This document shows, piece by piece, positions 24,217 through 36,632 of a stretch of DNA of 64,000 nucleotides. The notes under the pieces are model-generated. The model ran no database searches. It worked only from the letters and a program-made list of their open reading frames with translations, and was not told the DNA's origin. Each line of letters opens with the position of its first letter. Positions within the stretch are counted from its first letter, which is position 1. This DNA is from Pholiota molesta (lineage: Eukaryota; Basidiomycota; Agaricomycetes; Agaricales; Strophariaceae), in NCBI GenBank assembly GCA_014925825.1, contig JACGCK010000071.1, positions 170,906 to 234,905 of the forward strand, read 5' to 3'. The translations under genes and the position numbers were made by a program.

Positions 24217-26587
24217 TGGCCCCTTAGAAGGGATTTTTCTGCTAAATGAGACGTTCAGCAGCCATATCGCAGAGAATGGGGAGCGCTTACAGAGTCGGTG
24301 AGTAATCCAGGTGTTGAAGATTTTGAAATCGTGCTCAGCACGTGCACATTAATCTTATCAATCACTTCCAAAAATGGAATATCTAAATTGGTTGACGCGC
24401 GCTCCTGCACGCTCTGCACGCTCCAGTACGTAAACAGCTGTGTTTTGAGCTCCTAAAGCCATTTAGATTCAAGGTCAAAAAATGCGTATCTGATTTGCAT
24501 GACCCGTTACCTCAAGGCGACTGATGAATTGAGGTCCTATCTCCAATGCCACTCATATCGGCAACGCACTGGCATGCGGCATAATGCAAAATTAGCTTGA
24601 CCAAACAATTCCAGACAAAGAGATATGCGGCGACAAACACATGGAGTGCGGAGTCGCTCTAAAAGCGCGGATTTGACGACGCGGATCCGAATCCGCAAAT
24701 CCGCAAACTCTGTCCGCGTGACGGTGGGGCGCGAGACTGCAAGCAAACTAGCACTACCGTGCAGAACGTAGTCTTGGTAATTGTATGCTTCCAAAGCAAA
24801 AATTTCAATGACGATGATAGAAGGCTCCGCATAATTAGATACCGGAATCTACCCTATTCCAGAAAAACACCCTTCGAGAACCCTTTCAAACCGACCCGTT
24901 TTGACGACCCTTTTAAACGGCTATGCGCATCAAAAATAGGTGTTTAGAGAGTAGTTATGTCAAAGGTGTCAAATCCTAACATATTCAGGTGAGCGGGGTG
25001 TATGACAAAACTACCAACCCTAGCCATCAAACTTGTATGTACAGGGAGGCAAAAATATGAATGGGTAGCGTCATTACTAGCGATAATTCTAGGCCCGGTC
25101 AAAGGCCCGTTGGAGAACCCCGAGCCAATGGGTCATGGATCTATCCACCCTACCCCTTATCTGACACGTACGGGTTCTGTACGGGCTCTGCGGCTGGGTT
25201 CGACCTATGGCCTCCATCGTAGATAATGCAAATTCCTATGATACTTGTTCAGTCCAATCGAGCATCATGCATACCGCGGTCTATCGTGGACATCTAGATA
25301 CTTGATTTAGAATTCCCCTTGGATCCTCGGATCATTGACCAAAACCCATTCTCCGGTCAGTTGGTGACCTGTTTGCGAAAGGCGAGCTTCCTGCTAGGCC
25401 AACAGGTTTGTTTGTGGTGCCCAATGGTTCCGACAGGGACTCCGCGTCCAACTGACCGCTGCGTAGCCCATGTAGGCGATTCAGGTGCCACTTTGTTATC
25501 TGCTTCGAGAAAAGGTCTGCCAGATGTCGACCGCGAAACCCATACGTCAGAGCCCGAATTCCTGGCCATCATGATCTTCTGACCCAATTTGCCAATAGTG
25601 GACTTGTTGTCGACATGAAATGTTCACGAGGTCGGCAATTGCGTTATCCATGACCCATCTATGTTACCGCCGGTGGAGATACAGGGCAGGACAAAGTTTC
25701 TGTACAGCTTTCACGGTATCCGATTGAGAAGCTTTCCTTCACGGGGTCCGCTACACTGCGCTTTCAGCAGTGATAAAGACAATAAGCATCAGGCGGATTC
25801 GGTGGTAATACTTGCAAAGATCAGCAGTTAAGTATGTACCTAGCTATATGACGTGCTGGGAAAAGGTTCTATTTCAGCGACCCGACGTAAACTGGTTGTC
25901 TAGGCCTCCGAAGTTTATTCAAATGCTAATATTTTAGACAACCATGACCCACATACGATGTATTTATGTTTATGCTGTGCAGAATCTGGAGTAAATACTA
26001 GCGACTGGGTGTCAGAAATACCGTCCCGAAATCCGAGGCATCAGATTGACAGAGTCCGTCGGAACCATGGTTCATCCAACGCAAATTCATCTACTAATAG
26101 TGCCACTGAACCATAAATATTGCACCAAAATATGCTCAGACACCGCGATACTGCTACCATCTACACCACAGTAATTTTCATTATCACCAAATGAAGGTAT
26201 CTCAAAGACTCATCCTCTGGAGCTAGATCTATGGCCAATAGGCGCCGTATTGCAAGTGCGTCGCGCTCTGCCCGGCGCCAGTGAAATCTTGTCGCAATGA
26301 TCAACTGATGACCCGAGAAAAGCAAGATAAGAAATCCATCCCGTAAGTTTCCTATGTATCGCAATGAATACAAGACCAAGTTACATCTCAGAAGTCTTCG
26401 CTTTTCTTCACGTCTTCCGGCCTACGTTGCCTTTTGCTCCGAGTCAGCCTGAGAAAAGCGGTACGATCAATCAGCCGGCAATCATATCACGTGTCCGTCT
26501 GGGCCAGTGGCATCGCCGGACCGCGGTTCCAGCTTTCTGCGCCCATCCACCGTCCTTGTCTCGTCTCTCTCCTCGGGCCTAGTTCAT
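24217..26587. other. 2.4-kb region without recognised gene
   Basis: AT-richer and without a supported exon chain or recognisable domain. A short run of the sequence near 24640-24720 contains a locally repeated CGCGGATxxG pattern. No transposon ends were identified. Confidence 0.4.
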
Positions 26588-28335
26588 ATGACAGAGCCCC
26601 GTCTAAGCACTGTCTTCGACTATTCTGATCTTCGGCTTCATCCAGACGGTACCCGCGTATACCAAAAAGCCAGTAACCGGCGCCCCGTACTCGCTAAAGT
26701 CACCGTCCAAGACGCGCGCGCAAATTGGATTGCAAAAGATGCAGGGGGCTCTGCGCGTATTGCCAAGTACAGAAAACGGCGCCGAAGAACGCTGCTGAGG
26801 AGGACGTGTATGCGGAGGAAATCGACCTCTCGCGCGAACTCGATGACGAGGCGGGCAGAGAGAAACGTCAAGACGAGGAAGGCGTGGTGCAGTCAGGCGA
26901 GGAAGGAGCGATACGTCTCAGCGGCGCAAGAAACGCGCTGCGAAAAAGCCACCCGACCAACGTCAATTCAAGCGTCGTAAATTCGAAGCGAGCTACGAGT
27001 ACCTTGAGCCTCACGAGCCACGCGCAAAGAGCACGGACACTGCTGCCATTTCAGAGGTTCCAGCAATTAGCGATACCTTCCCTACGGAGCCCTCGCCTGT
27101 AAGTCTACGTTTATGTCTTGCCTGCCCTTATAACATTTTGCACTGTTTTAGGATCTCCTGAAGGTCATACACAGATTTGCCTCCGAGTTCTACACGAGAG
27201 AGGACAATTGCTGAATATTTCGCGCGAATATCGCAAGGAACGAAAGAAGAGAGCCCTTGAACGAAAAGCGAAATCATCAGACGGTGGTTCGAGTAGAGCC
27301 AGCAAGAAAAAGCCCCTCTTTCGCGTTCACAATCCCTGTCATCGTCGTCAGACTTTGATGGTGATTTTTCGGTGCAAACTCAGATGATCTCTCTGAAGAC
27401 GAAGCAGAACGCCGGCGAAAACTCAAGGGTAAAGGAAAGGCGAGGGAAAGAGATAGCGAAACTCGAGGGGTGTCAGCAGACAGAGATCAGGATGGAGGCG
27501 AAGATGAGACCATGGAGAGGGCGACGAAGAGGCACGCGACGACGAGACCGACGAAATTGAATCAGATAGTGACGCCGACACGAAAAAATCTACTAAGCGA
27601 AAACGGCGGAAAAAACCAGGTCGCGAAAGAATTCTGCCGGCACTCTACACTGATATGTATAAGGTCTTCGACGGTTCCGCGATGATGGCTTTGGGTGCGT
27701 GAAGCGATCGCTTTCATTCTCGTTGCTTGCCATTCACAACATTACTCATTATTCGTTGATAGGGATGCTGGTCCAGGAGCATATTGCTTCTCTCTTAAAT
27801 CCTGAGGTACCCGAGAACTGGATTAAAGAGGTGAAAAGTGTTTACACAGAAATGCTAGTTCTGGCGACGGAGAGGATGGAGATGAGCATTGTGGCCTGAA
27901 GGAGGGATATTCGGGATGGTGACGAGCAAGACGAAGATGAGGAAGACGGGGGCAGTGAGGCGGACGAGGATGACGAAAAAGATGATGAGGATGAGAAGGG
28001 ACAAGAGGAGGCGAGTGGACGAGGAAGATGAGTTGTCAGATGAGGAAGGTGATGATGAATGGGACGAAGGAGCCGATAGAGGGAGTATACCGAAAGACGA
28101 TAAACTCGAACACAGGAATGAAAACGAGCACCGTATTAATCCATACTTGCCAGCTTCTTCTCGAACGCAGACTCAGAATAACATTATTCACGTCGACTCC
28201 GAACTATCCACTTCCGGTGAGCGAACGACAGGATTCGGTCTCGAGGACGACGACGATCCTATTGAATGCACTTCCGACGAATCGTCGCGGTCCGAAGATA
28301 CGGTACATTCAGATGCAGAGGACGAATTCGTTTGA
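26588..28335 (+). CDS. Acidic/basic nuclear protein, possibly Rrn9-like; frame broken
   Basis: Not securely recognised. Starts MTEPRLSTVFDYSDLRLHPD. Further pieces in changing frames are EEIDLSRELDDEAGREKRQ, then KRRKFEASYEYLEPHEPRA. After an intron near 27101-27152 come DLLKVIHRFASEFYTERGQL and NISREYRKERKKRALERK. After a second intron near 27693-27762, VFDGSAMMALGMLVQEHIAS is followed by LLNPEVPENWIKEV and a strongly acidic tail to about 28335. The order (basic linker, FASEFY block, DGSA-LxMLLQEH block, acidic tail) resembles basidiomycete proteins I associate with the Rrn9 domain of RNA polymerase I upstream factor, but I cannot confirm this. Frame changes near 26770, 27205 (ACG GAG reduced by one G) and 27850-27900. 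Nuclear location inferred from lysine-rich stretches. Confidence 0.5.
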
Positions 28336-28883
28336 TCAGCCAATATGGCCTACCTCAGGTACCCAATCGGCAAGCCAATCTTGATGCTGAATCTTCTGAG
28401 TTACATGAGATCTTGAAGACGCCCCCATCGATTTACCTCGATTTCTTCATTTGGAAGCTTATACGGCAACTGGACACTGATCCTTGGTATACCTCTGCTC
28501 TTGGTTGGGAGTCTTATGCTTCGGAGATTCGTGATAATTGACGAGAAGCAAAATCTTGACATAGTGAGTTCCATTCCCTTTCTTCGATGTAATCCCATAG
28601 GCATATGACTGACGTCAATCAAAATTCTCCATTCTTCTTGAAAGTTTTTCGTGCCACACTCAAGGGAAAACCTCGGAATCTAGTTCTTGTTTCAAAAACA
28701 GCGTACCTTACAAAATTTCATATTGGCAGCAGTGGCCTAGAAAAAATGCCGTTGGGTTAGCATCGTGGCGTTCTGCGTGATGGCCTCCATTCGTATCTCT
28801 GAACGTAGTATGGTCCTAATGCCATGGGGTATGGGAAAAATTTAACGTGAATTATAATGATATGTACAAACGGAGAACAAAAC
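28336..28883. other. Convergent intergenic region
   Basis: Open frame at 28266-28541 may be the real tail of the preceding gene in another frame (QLDTDPWYTSALGWESY). Otherwise nothing recognised. Confidence 0.35.
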
Positions 28884-29566
28884 TCATGAAGAAGCAGCCT
28901 TTTCGCGTTCTTCCTTCAATTTTTTGAGAGTCCGGAGGTGGTAGGTTTCGAAGGGTCAAAGTCAGGTGGCAGAGTACCGTCATCCCAGCTCCGCATCACG
29001 TTAGCACCCAGAATGCCCATGCGGTGGGCAGGGAATATCTTGAGACGTTCTAGACGACGTTCTCGCAGTTTGTTCTTGGGTAACATTCCAGAAACGGCGT
29101 GACGAATAATCTAAACCAAGTCCCAGCGGAAATTAGCACTGGACCACAAGCCACAGAAAGACACGCACTTCATCCGGATTCTTCAACTTCATAGCCTTGT
29201 AAGGTGTCTCCTTCAAACCTCCAGGGAACATGGAATGTTTCCGGAACATTAGTTGCTCCTCCTTCCTTCCCGTAACTTTGACTCTTCTCGAATGAGTGAC
29301 AATAACGTAGTCTCCGCAATCAACTGAATCACTTGTTATCAGCCTGAAGATCATATTCTAGCATAGAACGCACCACTAGGTCATAAATGGGTTTGTGCTT
29401 GCCCATAAGCACCAGCGCTATCCTTTCCGCAAGTTTACCCAGAACACGGTCGGAAGCATCAACATGATGCCAAACTCGCGCATAAGCGAGGCCAGTCTAC
29501 AGATGCAAGTTAGGAACGTATAGCATCATATCATAGAATACATACATTGCCGACGACTTGAGACAT
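28884..29566 (-). CDS. Mitochondrial large-subunit ribosomal protein uL13m (MRPL23 family)
   Basis: Homolog of bacterial L13 in the mitochondrial ribosome. Exon 1 (29546-29566) encodes MSQVVGN. The next exon, from 29496, reads [20 protein letters not shown] and [19 protein letters not shown]. The third has [18 protein letters not shown] and [18 protein letters not shown]. The last reads [21 protein letters not shown] and [11 protein letters not shown]. These are the conserved L13 blocks (GKHKPxYx[12 protein letters not shown]). The end is best read as [19 protein letters not shown] with stop at 28884-28886. That needs one base restored near 28955; the unshifted frame would stop earlier. The junction at 29340-29390 also does not close in phase, probably another lost base. 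Confidence 0.85.
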
Positions 29567-32085
29567 GGCTTTGAGGACGTGAACGGTGTCGACAAGCCAA
29601 GAAATTGTGTAGTGCCCGCGCCGGACAAAACGTTCCCACGGATCCGGGGCCGGGGAACAACCGCAACAACCCAAACATCATCATCTTTTCAAACCATCTC
29701 CCTCATAACGTCCTTTCGAATATCCCCGTCCTGATTCACTCATTTTCACAGCTTCTCTCGTCTAAGGCCTCTGAACATCTCATATCGCCTCGATCTGACC
29801 TATCAAGCGTGCACGCAAATTCGCGAAGTCGTAACATATGCAGTCATGCCGAACATTCAATGGTGACACTGTCTGAATCTCTGCTGTACAAACTTGGTCC
29901 TGGGATTTGCGAACTCACGAGCTTGCCACGGTTGCCCTTGATTACGAAATGCCTCGATGTATTCTCTGGCCTTTATTCGGACGCAATGCGGGCTTCTCTC
30001 GCTATCATGATGTCCAACAGTTTCAGGTATATCTTCATCATGAGATTCTACCCGTCGGAATTCTCCAACTTTTAAAAACTCTGGCGGCTATCTCGGGTAC
30101 TTATATATTTGACATAAGAAACGAATGGGATAACTAAATCTGCGCCCTCGGACCATGTGTCTTAATTTGCAGACCATATGAATAAGTCATGGAGCGCCGA
30201 CTTTTAAATCCACCGCTCAGTAGGTTACTCGGACGCTAGTTCTGTGAGTCTTTCACACAGCCAAGTCCTCGGTCTGAAAAGCTACTATTTCTGCAAAGCT
30301 TCTGTCGCCCCGGTCGTAGACGGCTGTTCCAATGCCCTCGTGTATCTAGGGTTGACCACATGCACGGCTCGACTATTTTGTAGCAAACCCTTCTCATCGG
30401 CGTGCCAGATGGCATTTATTGATCCCCGGAACTGTATGAAAAGCACAGCGTAATAATCTCAAGGAACATCCCGACTTTAGTCGTCTTCTAGGGACAGAAA
30501 TTTTAATCAAGATATTCTCAAGATTGTTCTGAAACTCGTGTTCTCTTTCTTTCTGATATGTCTGGAATCTCAAGATCAAACTCTCAGCAACGATTTTAAT
30601 GTTTGACACCTTTGTGGCATCGGTGGAATCTACGGTGTGTCTGGGGCTGCGCCTTTCGTTATGCGGTTGCCTGCTTTTCCATTCACTCACACAAACTCCA
30701 CGGCTCCTGGGTGGGTTGCATCAGATATTCCACCATGCGTGCGAGCCGGCAGCATTGTTGGAGGACCAAGCTTTCTGGATGTGATCAGTACATAAGATGT
30801 ACCACTTGTCTTTTCAGATTCTCATCACGGTGACGGCAAGACTAAGTACAAGGCACGTTACGAAGGGTTCAACTTTCTCAGTTCCGTCAGCTACTATAGA
30901 ACATCTCATGACCACGGTTGCAAACTGGCCAAGGCGAATTTGTGTACCGAAATTTAATAGGAGTCGACTCCCTAGATATATGGGATATTACCACGTAATC
31001 TTCTGGATATTTCTACTGGAAGTTTTGCAGACCAACACAGGGCAAGAAGCCCTGTGCATCTTGCGACGAAGTTTCACCCACTGTCTGGCGCCGCTCGTAT
31101 GTGAAGAACGCCGCCCTTGTAATACGATGGTTCTTCGTTTCTCAAGCTCTCAGAATAGGGCTCGAAAACACGGACGGCAGATCATCATCGAAATATCCGT
31201 CCTTCACACCGACACAGAAGGTACGGAGTATTTGTCAGATCAGTGCTCATTACTGATATGGAAACGCGAGTTGCCTTGTGCTCTCAAGGGATCTACTTCG
31301 GCTGTGCGTCTGACACTCACCGGGCACCCTTCAACGAAGTGTGCTTAGGATTATGTATCCATTGATTTTATTTACTCGATGCCTAATACCTCTCGTAGCC
31401 GTGCCCATCTGATTTATTTTCCTATACAGTTTTCGGCTCTTATGGTTTCTGTTGCGTTTCAGGTGGGACTCTCTTGGTGTTGGTCGCTTTCTGCAATGTC
31501 TCGAAGTTAATCAGATACTTTCGGCAATCAACCATCCAGCGCATAGCTTGAAAGCTTCAGAATAAAATGAACAAGAAGCCGTTATTTACTCAGACTAGCC
31601 TTCCAGAGTTAAGAGCTATGTTGGAGCTATCATCTATGTAGTGTATTATGGCCTTTCACTATCCGGCTCCCTACATAGCTAACCATAACGATACATCTCC
31701 AAATTACCCAAAGCCAAAATGTCGACTTGATGCTGAACTATCTCCAGACTTCAGAATAAAAAGGCTGCACAGGCTGCACCACGCCCTTTGCGAAGAACAT
31801 CATCGTCCATTTGTTTTTCAAGGAAACGATACACTGTTTTTCCTTCTGCTTCAACCACTCAGTCGGGGCCTATTTCCGGATTTGTCGCAGAGCGACTCAT
31901 CGTACATACATACTTTCCCGAACCTGACTTAGCCCCAAATCGCAGTTCTGCTAAATGGGTTTGAGGCGTCGAGATGTAGAGGCATCACGAAACTTGGCGC
32001 CACTTCGTGCAACAGGGTCTCGATACAGTAAGCGGCTGTGGCGGGACCCAATCAGCGGGTGAGATTTACTCAGTGGTGTAAACGC
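29567..32085. other. 2.5-kb region with unassigned open frames
   Basis: Frames at 29907-30137 (LATVALDYEMPRCILWPLFG), 30797-31348 and 31648-31932 are open but show no domain I recognise, and they cannot be joined confidently. They may be remnants of a decayed gene or a lineage-specific gene. Confidence 0.35.
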
Positions 32086-32515
32086 TGAGGACATGGTCCG
32101 GATACTGGAGTCGAGTTTCTCCGAGGAAAGTTCATGGCCCATGGCCGCCACCGTCTTTATGATTATTTAATATTTTACTGTGAACAACATTCGTTATCTT
32201 TTTAGTTTTAGTTAATATTACTTACTTACATTCTAACCGAAACTAAGCACAGAAAATAAAGTACCAATGCAACGAACACTGTCCACACCCAAGTCCACAC
32301 CCATACCAAGCACACCACCAAACCACTCGACGACTATCGCGCAGAGAATGGCGGACCCACTCCGGCACCGCGCCCTCGCAACCTCGGCGCCCTAACGCTT
32401 CCAGCGCGGCCCTGACGCATACCTGGTCGTACAGCGTCGCGGCCGCCTTGTCCAAGCCTTGTACGCGGCCGCCGTCATCGCGCAGAAGACGAGCGGCCAG
32501 TGCCACGGCCGGGCG
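32086..32515 (-). pseudogene. Diverged tandem copy of the NUP42-like gene 3' end
   Basis: A second version of the NUP42 tail and 3' UTR lies about 461 bp downstream of the functional one. Shared coding landmarks on the minus strand are LYDQ for PYDA, EAL for EAF, GAVPEW identical, and, allowing one lost C, VPPFSAR and stop for VPPLSVR and stop. The 3' UTR parts share a TTAATATT/ACATTCTAACC block (32213-32237 versus 32697-32717) and the GCCGCCACCG motif. Indels have disrupted the frame upstream of GAVPEW. Length covers roughly the last 55 codons. Confidence 0.65.
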
Positions 32516-32794
32516 CCGATGGGACTTCCTTCATCTGCTTCGGACTCTCAGAGATTTCTCCGAGGGAAGTTCCAAATTTCATCACTTCTATAGGCAGATC
32601 AGTCCCGTTTTCCGTAGCCGCCACCGACCGTCTTTACTAATGTTAAATGTTTTATTGTGCAGATAATTCAACAATTTTCATTATCTTTTTGCTTTTAATT
32701 AATATTACATTCTAACCAGAGATTACAGAAAAATAATATACACAGCGCGGCTTCCCCACACCGACACCCCAACCAAACCGCGCCCCAGCTACAG

Positions 32795-34903
32795 CTACCG
32801 CACAGACAGCGGCGGGACCCACTCCGGCACCGCGCCCCACGCGAACCGCGGCGCTTTAAACGCCTCCATCGCGGACTTAGGCAGCATGTCCGCGTACCCC
32901 GCCGGCAGCGCCGCGTCGTACGGCGTCGCGCCCGCCTTGGGCGCCGCCTTCAGCGCGCGGAAGTCAAGCGGCTTCGGGGCCGGGGCTGGCGCCGCAGACA
33001 CGGATGCGGACTTCATCTCCAGGGATAGCGACGGCGCCGTGGCGGCGGCGGCGGCGGTGGTGGTGGGTGCGGGGGCCCCGAACCCGCCGCCGCCGAAAGC
33101 GGACGGGGTCTGGATCTGCGCGAACGCGGATACCGGCGCGCTGGTGGTCGAACCGAAGGCGGACGAGGGCCCGCCGCCGCCGAACACCGACGTTTGCGCT
33201 TGCGGCTGCGGCGCGAGCGCGCCGAACGCAGAGGGCGCGCCGAATACCGACGTCGAGCCCTGCGCCGCGGGGGTGCCGAACGCCGACGGCGTACCCTGTG
33301 CGGCGCCGCCGCCCACCGGCTGCCCGAACGCAGGCTGGCCAAAGACCGAGCCGGATGTCGCTGGGGGCGTCGTCGTCGCGCCCGCCCCGAAGGCCGTCGG
33401 GGTGCCGGCGAAGGCGGAGAAGCCGCCCCCGCCGCCTGTGCCCGTGCCCGTGGTGGTGGTAGTCGATGGCGCGGCGCCCCCGAAGGAAGACGCACCGCTG
33501 CCGGCGAAGGCACTGAATGCGCCTGAGGCGGGCTTGATGAGCGATCCTGGCTGGCTGGTCTGCCCGAAGGAAGGTTGGCCGAATGCGGATGTGGTGGTGG
33601 TGGTGGTGGGCTGACCGAAGGCGGAGGGAGTCGTAGTAGACTGGGCGGGTTGGCCGAAGGCGGAAGTGGTGGTACCCTGCGCTGGTTGGCCGAAGGCTGA
33701 TACTGGCGTGGTGGTGGTCTGAGGTTGGCCAAAGGCGCTTGGTGTGGCGGGTGTCGTCGTCGCGCCGAACCCTGTCTGTCCGAACGCTGACTGGCCAAAG
33801 GCGGGTTGGCCGAACGCGGATTTGCCAAACGCGGAAGGAGTTGTAGTCGCCCCGAACGCGGACGGCGTCGTGCTCCCGAATGCTGATGTGGGCGCGGGCG
33901 TAGATCCAAATGCAGACGTGGTTGTGTTGGAAGACCCAAACGTTGAAGGCGTTGTCGTGCTTCCAAATGCAGATTTAGCTGGCGTGGTTAAGTTTCCGAA
34001 CGCTGAGGTTGCTGGTGCAGTCGTGCTGCCGAAAACGGATGTCGTGGATGCATTTCCAAACGCCGAGGTAGTAGGGCACCGCTGCCGAAGGCTGAGGTTG
34101 TCGAGGGGAATGCGGAGCCAGAGGCTTGGCCGAATGCACTGGTTGTGGATGCTGCCTTGACGGTGCTTTGTCTTAGTGCCTGCTCGTACGCTTGTGTAGA
34201 GTTTGTTCGTGCATTCTGTGAAGTTCGGAGAGGGGTTGTCAGATATTACGAGCAACTAATGACGCGTTTGCTGCTACATACTGCGTAAACTTGTTCTGCA
34301 GCGGCATTTTACTGGATTCGTATTGCAGCTAGAGATAGGATTAGATACAGAATCAGATAAGCCAATAGTGATCAGCTGAAAACTTACATATTCGTTCAGA
34401 TTTCCGGCCTTCACAGCGGCGACATATTTGGTTCGTAGCTCCTCTGGCGACTCGTCGAGCCCCGCAATTAGGTTTGGTTCGTGTTTGCTTGGTGCATATG
34501 AGGAAAGAGGCCAATTAGGTTTATCAGGCCCCGGTGTGAGGTCGTTTTGAATAATGCAGCGCTGACTTGCGAGTTAGCGTTTGGATGAGCCGGTGTGGGT
34601 TCCGTCCACTCACGTGAAAGCTACTTCTGGAGTCGCGCTGCCTCCACAGCAATAGCTGGATTGCTCCAAGATGAATCTGGGGACCTAGTCAGAACGTAAG
34701 GTCTTCAGGCAGATTGGGGGGACGCACTTCCAAAGCTCGCCTGCTGTCCTCCAGCTGGATGCTCGTTCCTGCATTTATCACCGAACTTGCACTGTCCCCG
34801 CAAAAAAACTGACATACTGCCTGTACAAAGAGTTAGATGCGCAGCAAATGGGCGCCTTTGAACATACCATCGCCTGTGGATGAGAGTTGTTGTCCAACAA
34901 CAT
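32795..34903 (-). CDS. FG-repeat nucleoporin with CCCH zinc finger (NUP42/Amo1-like)
   Basis: mRNA-export nucleoporin at the cytoplasmic face of the pore. Exon 1 (34868-34903) encodes MLLDNNSHPQAM. The next begins AVC and then the finger C-x7-C-KFGDK-C-RNE-H around 34760-34830. To keep the first Cys in frame, the T run at 34802-34808 (A on the plus strand) needs one more base. A helical part follows (PNLIAGLDESPEELRTKYVA, AGNLNEY). From about 34250 to 33500 there are some 30 SAFG/FGQ/FGS repeats rich in Thr and Pro. The C-terminal domain (FRALKAAPKAGATPYDAALP, YADMLPKSAMEAFKAPRF) ends VPEWVPPLSVR. Divergent from TAF4 with about 195 bp between starts. Confidence 0.85.
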
Positions 34904-35098
34904 CGAGGGCGAGGCACTTGGCTTACATAATGTTTACTCATCAGGAACATTGGTGTCTCTTCCAACTTGCTTCAAACCTCCATCTTCCGCCCTTCGAGCC
35001 CTCTTTTTCTTTCATAAGAATACAAGGCAGAACATAAATTACGCACCTGGCAGTATTCTGACAAAGAGCTTGACAAGAGCTAACAAAGAACCTCCAAA

Positions 35099-36632
35099 AT
35101 GAAGGCCGAAGATTCGACCACGCCAACACCTCCCCAACCCTCAGCCGTCCCCAGCACAGACATATACGACCCAATGGGCCTCTACACGTACGTATCTGCC
35201 GTTTTGTGTCCTCCAGGAGACCTAATTTACAACGGAAGCGATGGCCATTGACCCAGCGCTTCAGCAGCAGACCGGACAGCATCCCACGTAACCTCCTCGT
35301 CCTCTTCCAGGCGGCGTTCTTTGTTGAATATGTCATCTAGGGCATCACCGTACTATCAAACTTATGCGTCGCACTACCCCCAGGCGGCATACGCGGCCCA
35401 CTACCAATATGCGCCGCAGCCTGCTCAACCGCAACAGCAACAACAGCAGCAGCAACCTCAAACACAAGCGCAGAGGCAGCCGGTGGCCCAGTATCAAACA
35501 AGCACTTATAGTCTGAATACGACGACGACAACGGCGACTACGACTACCGCTGCCAACACGAGCAGCAGTGGGATGGACACTGCCGATATGCCACGCTGAA
35601 CGATGCTCTAGGAAGTGCTGGGGTGGACCTACGAGTACGTCACTCATGTTTCACTTTTACTCTGCCTCTAACGCTATCCTAGGCCGAGGAAGAGTCCCTG
35701 CAGCGCACGCACGACAGCCACCAATCCTACCGCGCCTACGAAGACCGCACGCGCAAGCAGCCCCCGAACCCGCCTTCGACACGCGCATCCTCGGCACGAC
35801 CATGCGCACCATCGGCACGCAGCACAAAGTGACGCGCATCCCGGACGAGGCGGTGAACTACCTGGCGCTCGCGCTGCGCGCGCGCCTGCAGGACCTGGTG
35901 ACGGCGATGGCGGGCGCGGCGGCGCACCGCACGGACACGCAGTTCGACCGCCCCGCGTCGCTGTACGCCGCGGACGGCACGCCGATGTGGCGCCTCGTCG
36001 TGCGCGCGGACGTCGCGAAGCAGCTCGCGGCGCTGGAGAAGATCGAGCGCGAGGAGGAGACGCGCGTGCGGAAGGAGCGAAGGAGCGCGCGGAGATGACC
36101 GCGGCGCACACCGCCGCCCTCGCCGCGCAGGCGAACGGGCTCGCGGCGGCGCAGGCGCAGGAGGCGGGCGAGGAGGCGGAGGGCACGCGAAGAAGAAGCG
36201 CAAGAAGGACGGGCCCGGCGTCACCGCGAGGAATATGTCGGAGGACGTCAGGAAGAAGATGTCGAATGCCGTGGCGACGCAGGCGGCGGGGCTCGGCGGG
36301 AAGTACTCGTGGATGACGGCGGCGAATGCGGCGACGCCCGTGCCCAAGCCAAAGCCTGCGGCGGCACGCCAACACCGGCGGCTGGCTCGCCTGCTCCTGC
36401 GGGTGCGGCCACGACGACGACGACACACGGCTGCTGCAACGGCTGCGGCTGCAGCGGCGAGTTCATGGGCAAGGCCTTATGTATCACCAAGAAGTCGGCG
36501 TCGTCGGCACAGAAGGACAGTGCGGCGGAAGATGATACGAGGACGGCGATTACCATGCGAGACGCGATGTTTGTGATCGAAAAGGAGCGCGGGCACGGCG
36601 GTGGTCGGGGCGCTGGTCGAGGTTGGGTGTAA
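35099..36632 (+). CDS. TAF4: Transcription initiation factor TFIID subunit 4 (TAF4)
   Basis: TFIID/histone-fold subunit. N-terminal low-complexity Gln/Ala/Tyr/Thr-rich part (YPQAAYAAHYQYAPQPAQPQ, a CAG-rich run at 35430-35460). The TAF4 domain follows: LNDALGSAGVDLRAEEESLQ, then TRILGTTMRTIGTQHKVTRI, PDEAVNYLALALRARLQDLV and DGTPMWRLVVRADVAKQLAA with basic helices. The tail includes NMSEDVRKKMSNAVA, KYSWMTAANAA and TAITMRDAMFVIEKERGHGG, with the conserved final helix and RGG-like end. Frame changes are needed near 35593, 35768, 36078, 36190 and 36360; most are explained by one missing base in a G or C run. One or two introns lie in 35190-35340 and 35635-35680. Confidence 0.88.

Noticed and set aside
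30797..31348. 183-codon open frame as a gene
   Set aside because: No recognisable domain, no flanking exons and no clear start context; left as unassigned.
33004..33966. Arg/Pro-rich open frames opposite the FG repeats
   Set aside because: Shadow frames of the nucleoporin's GC-rich repeats.
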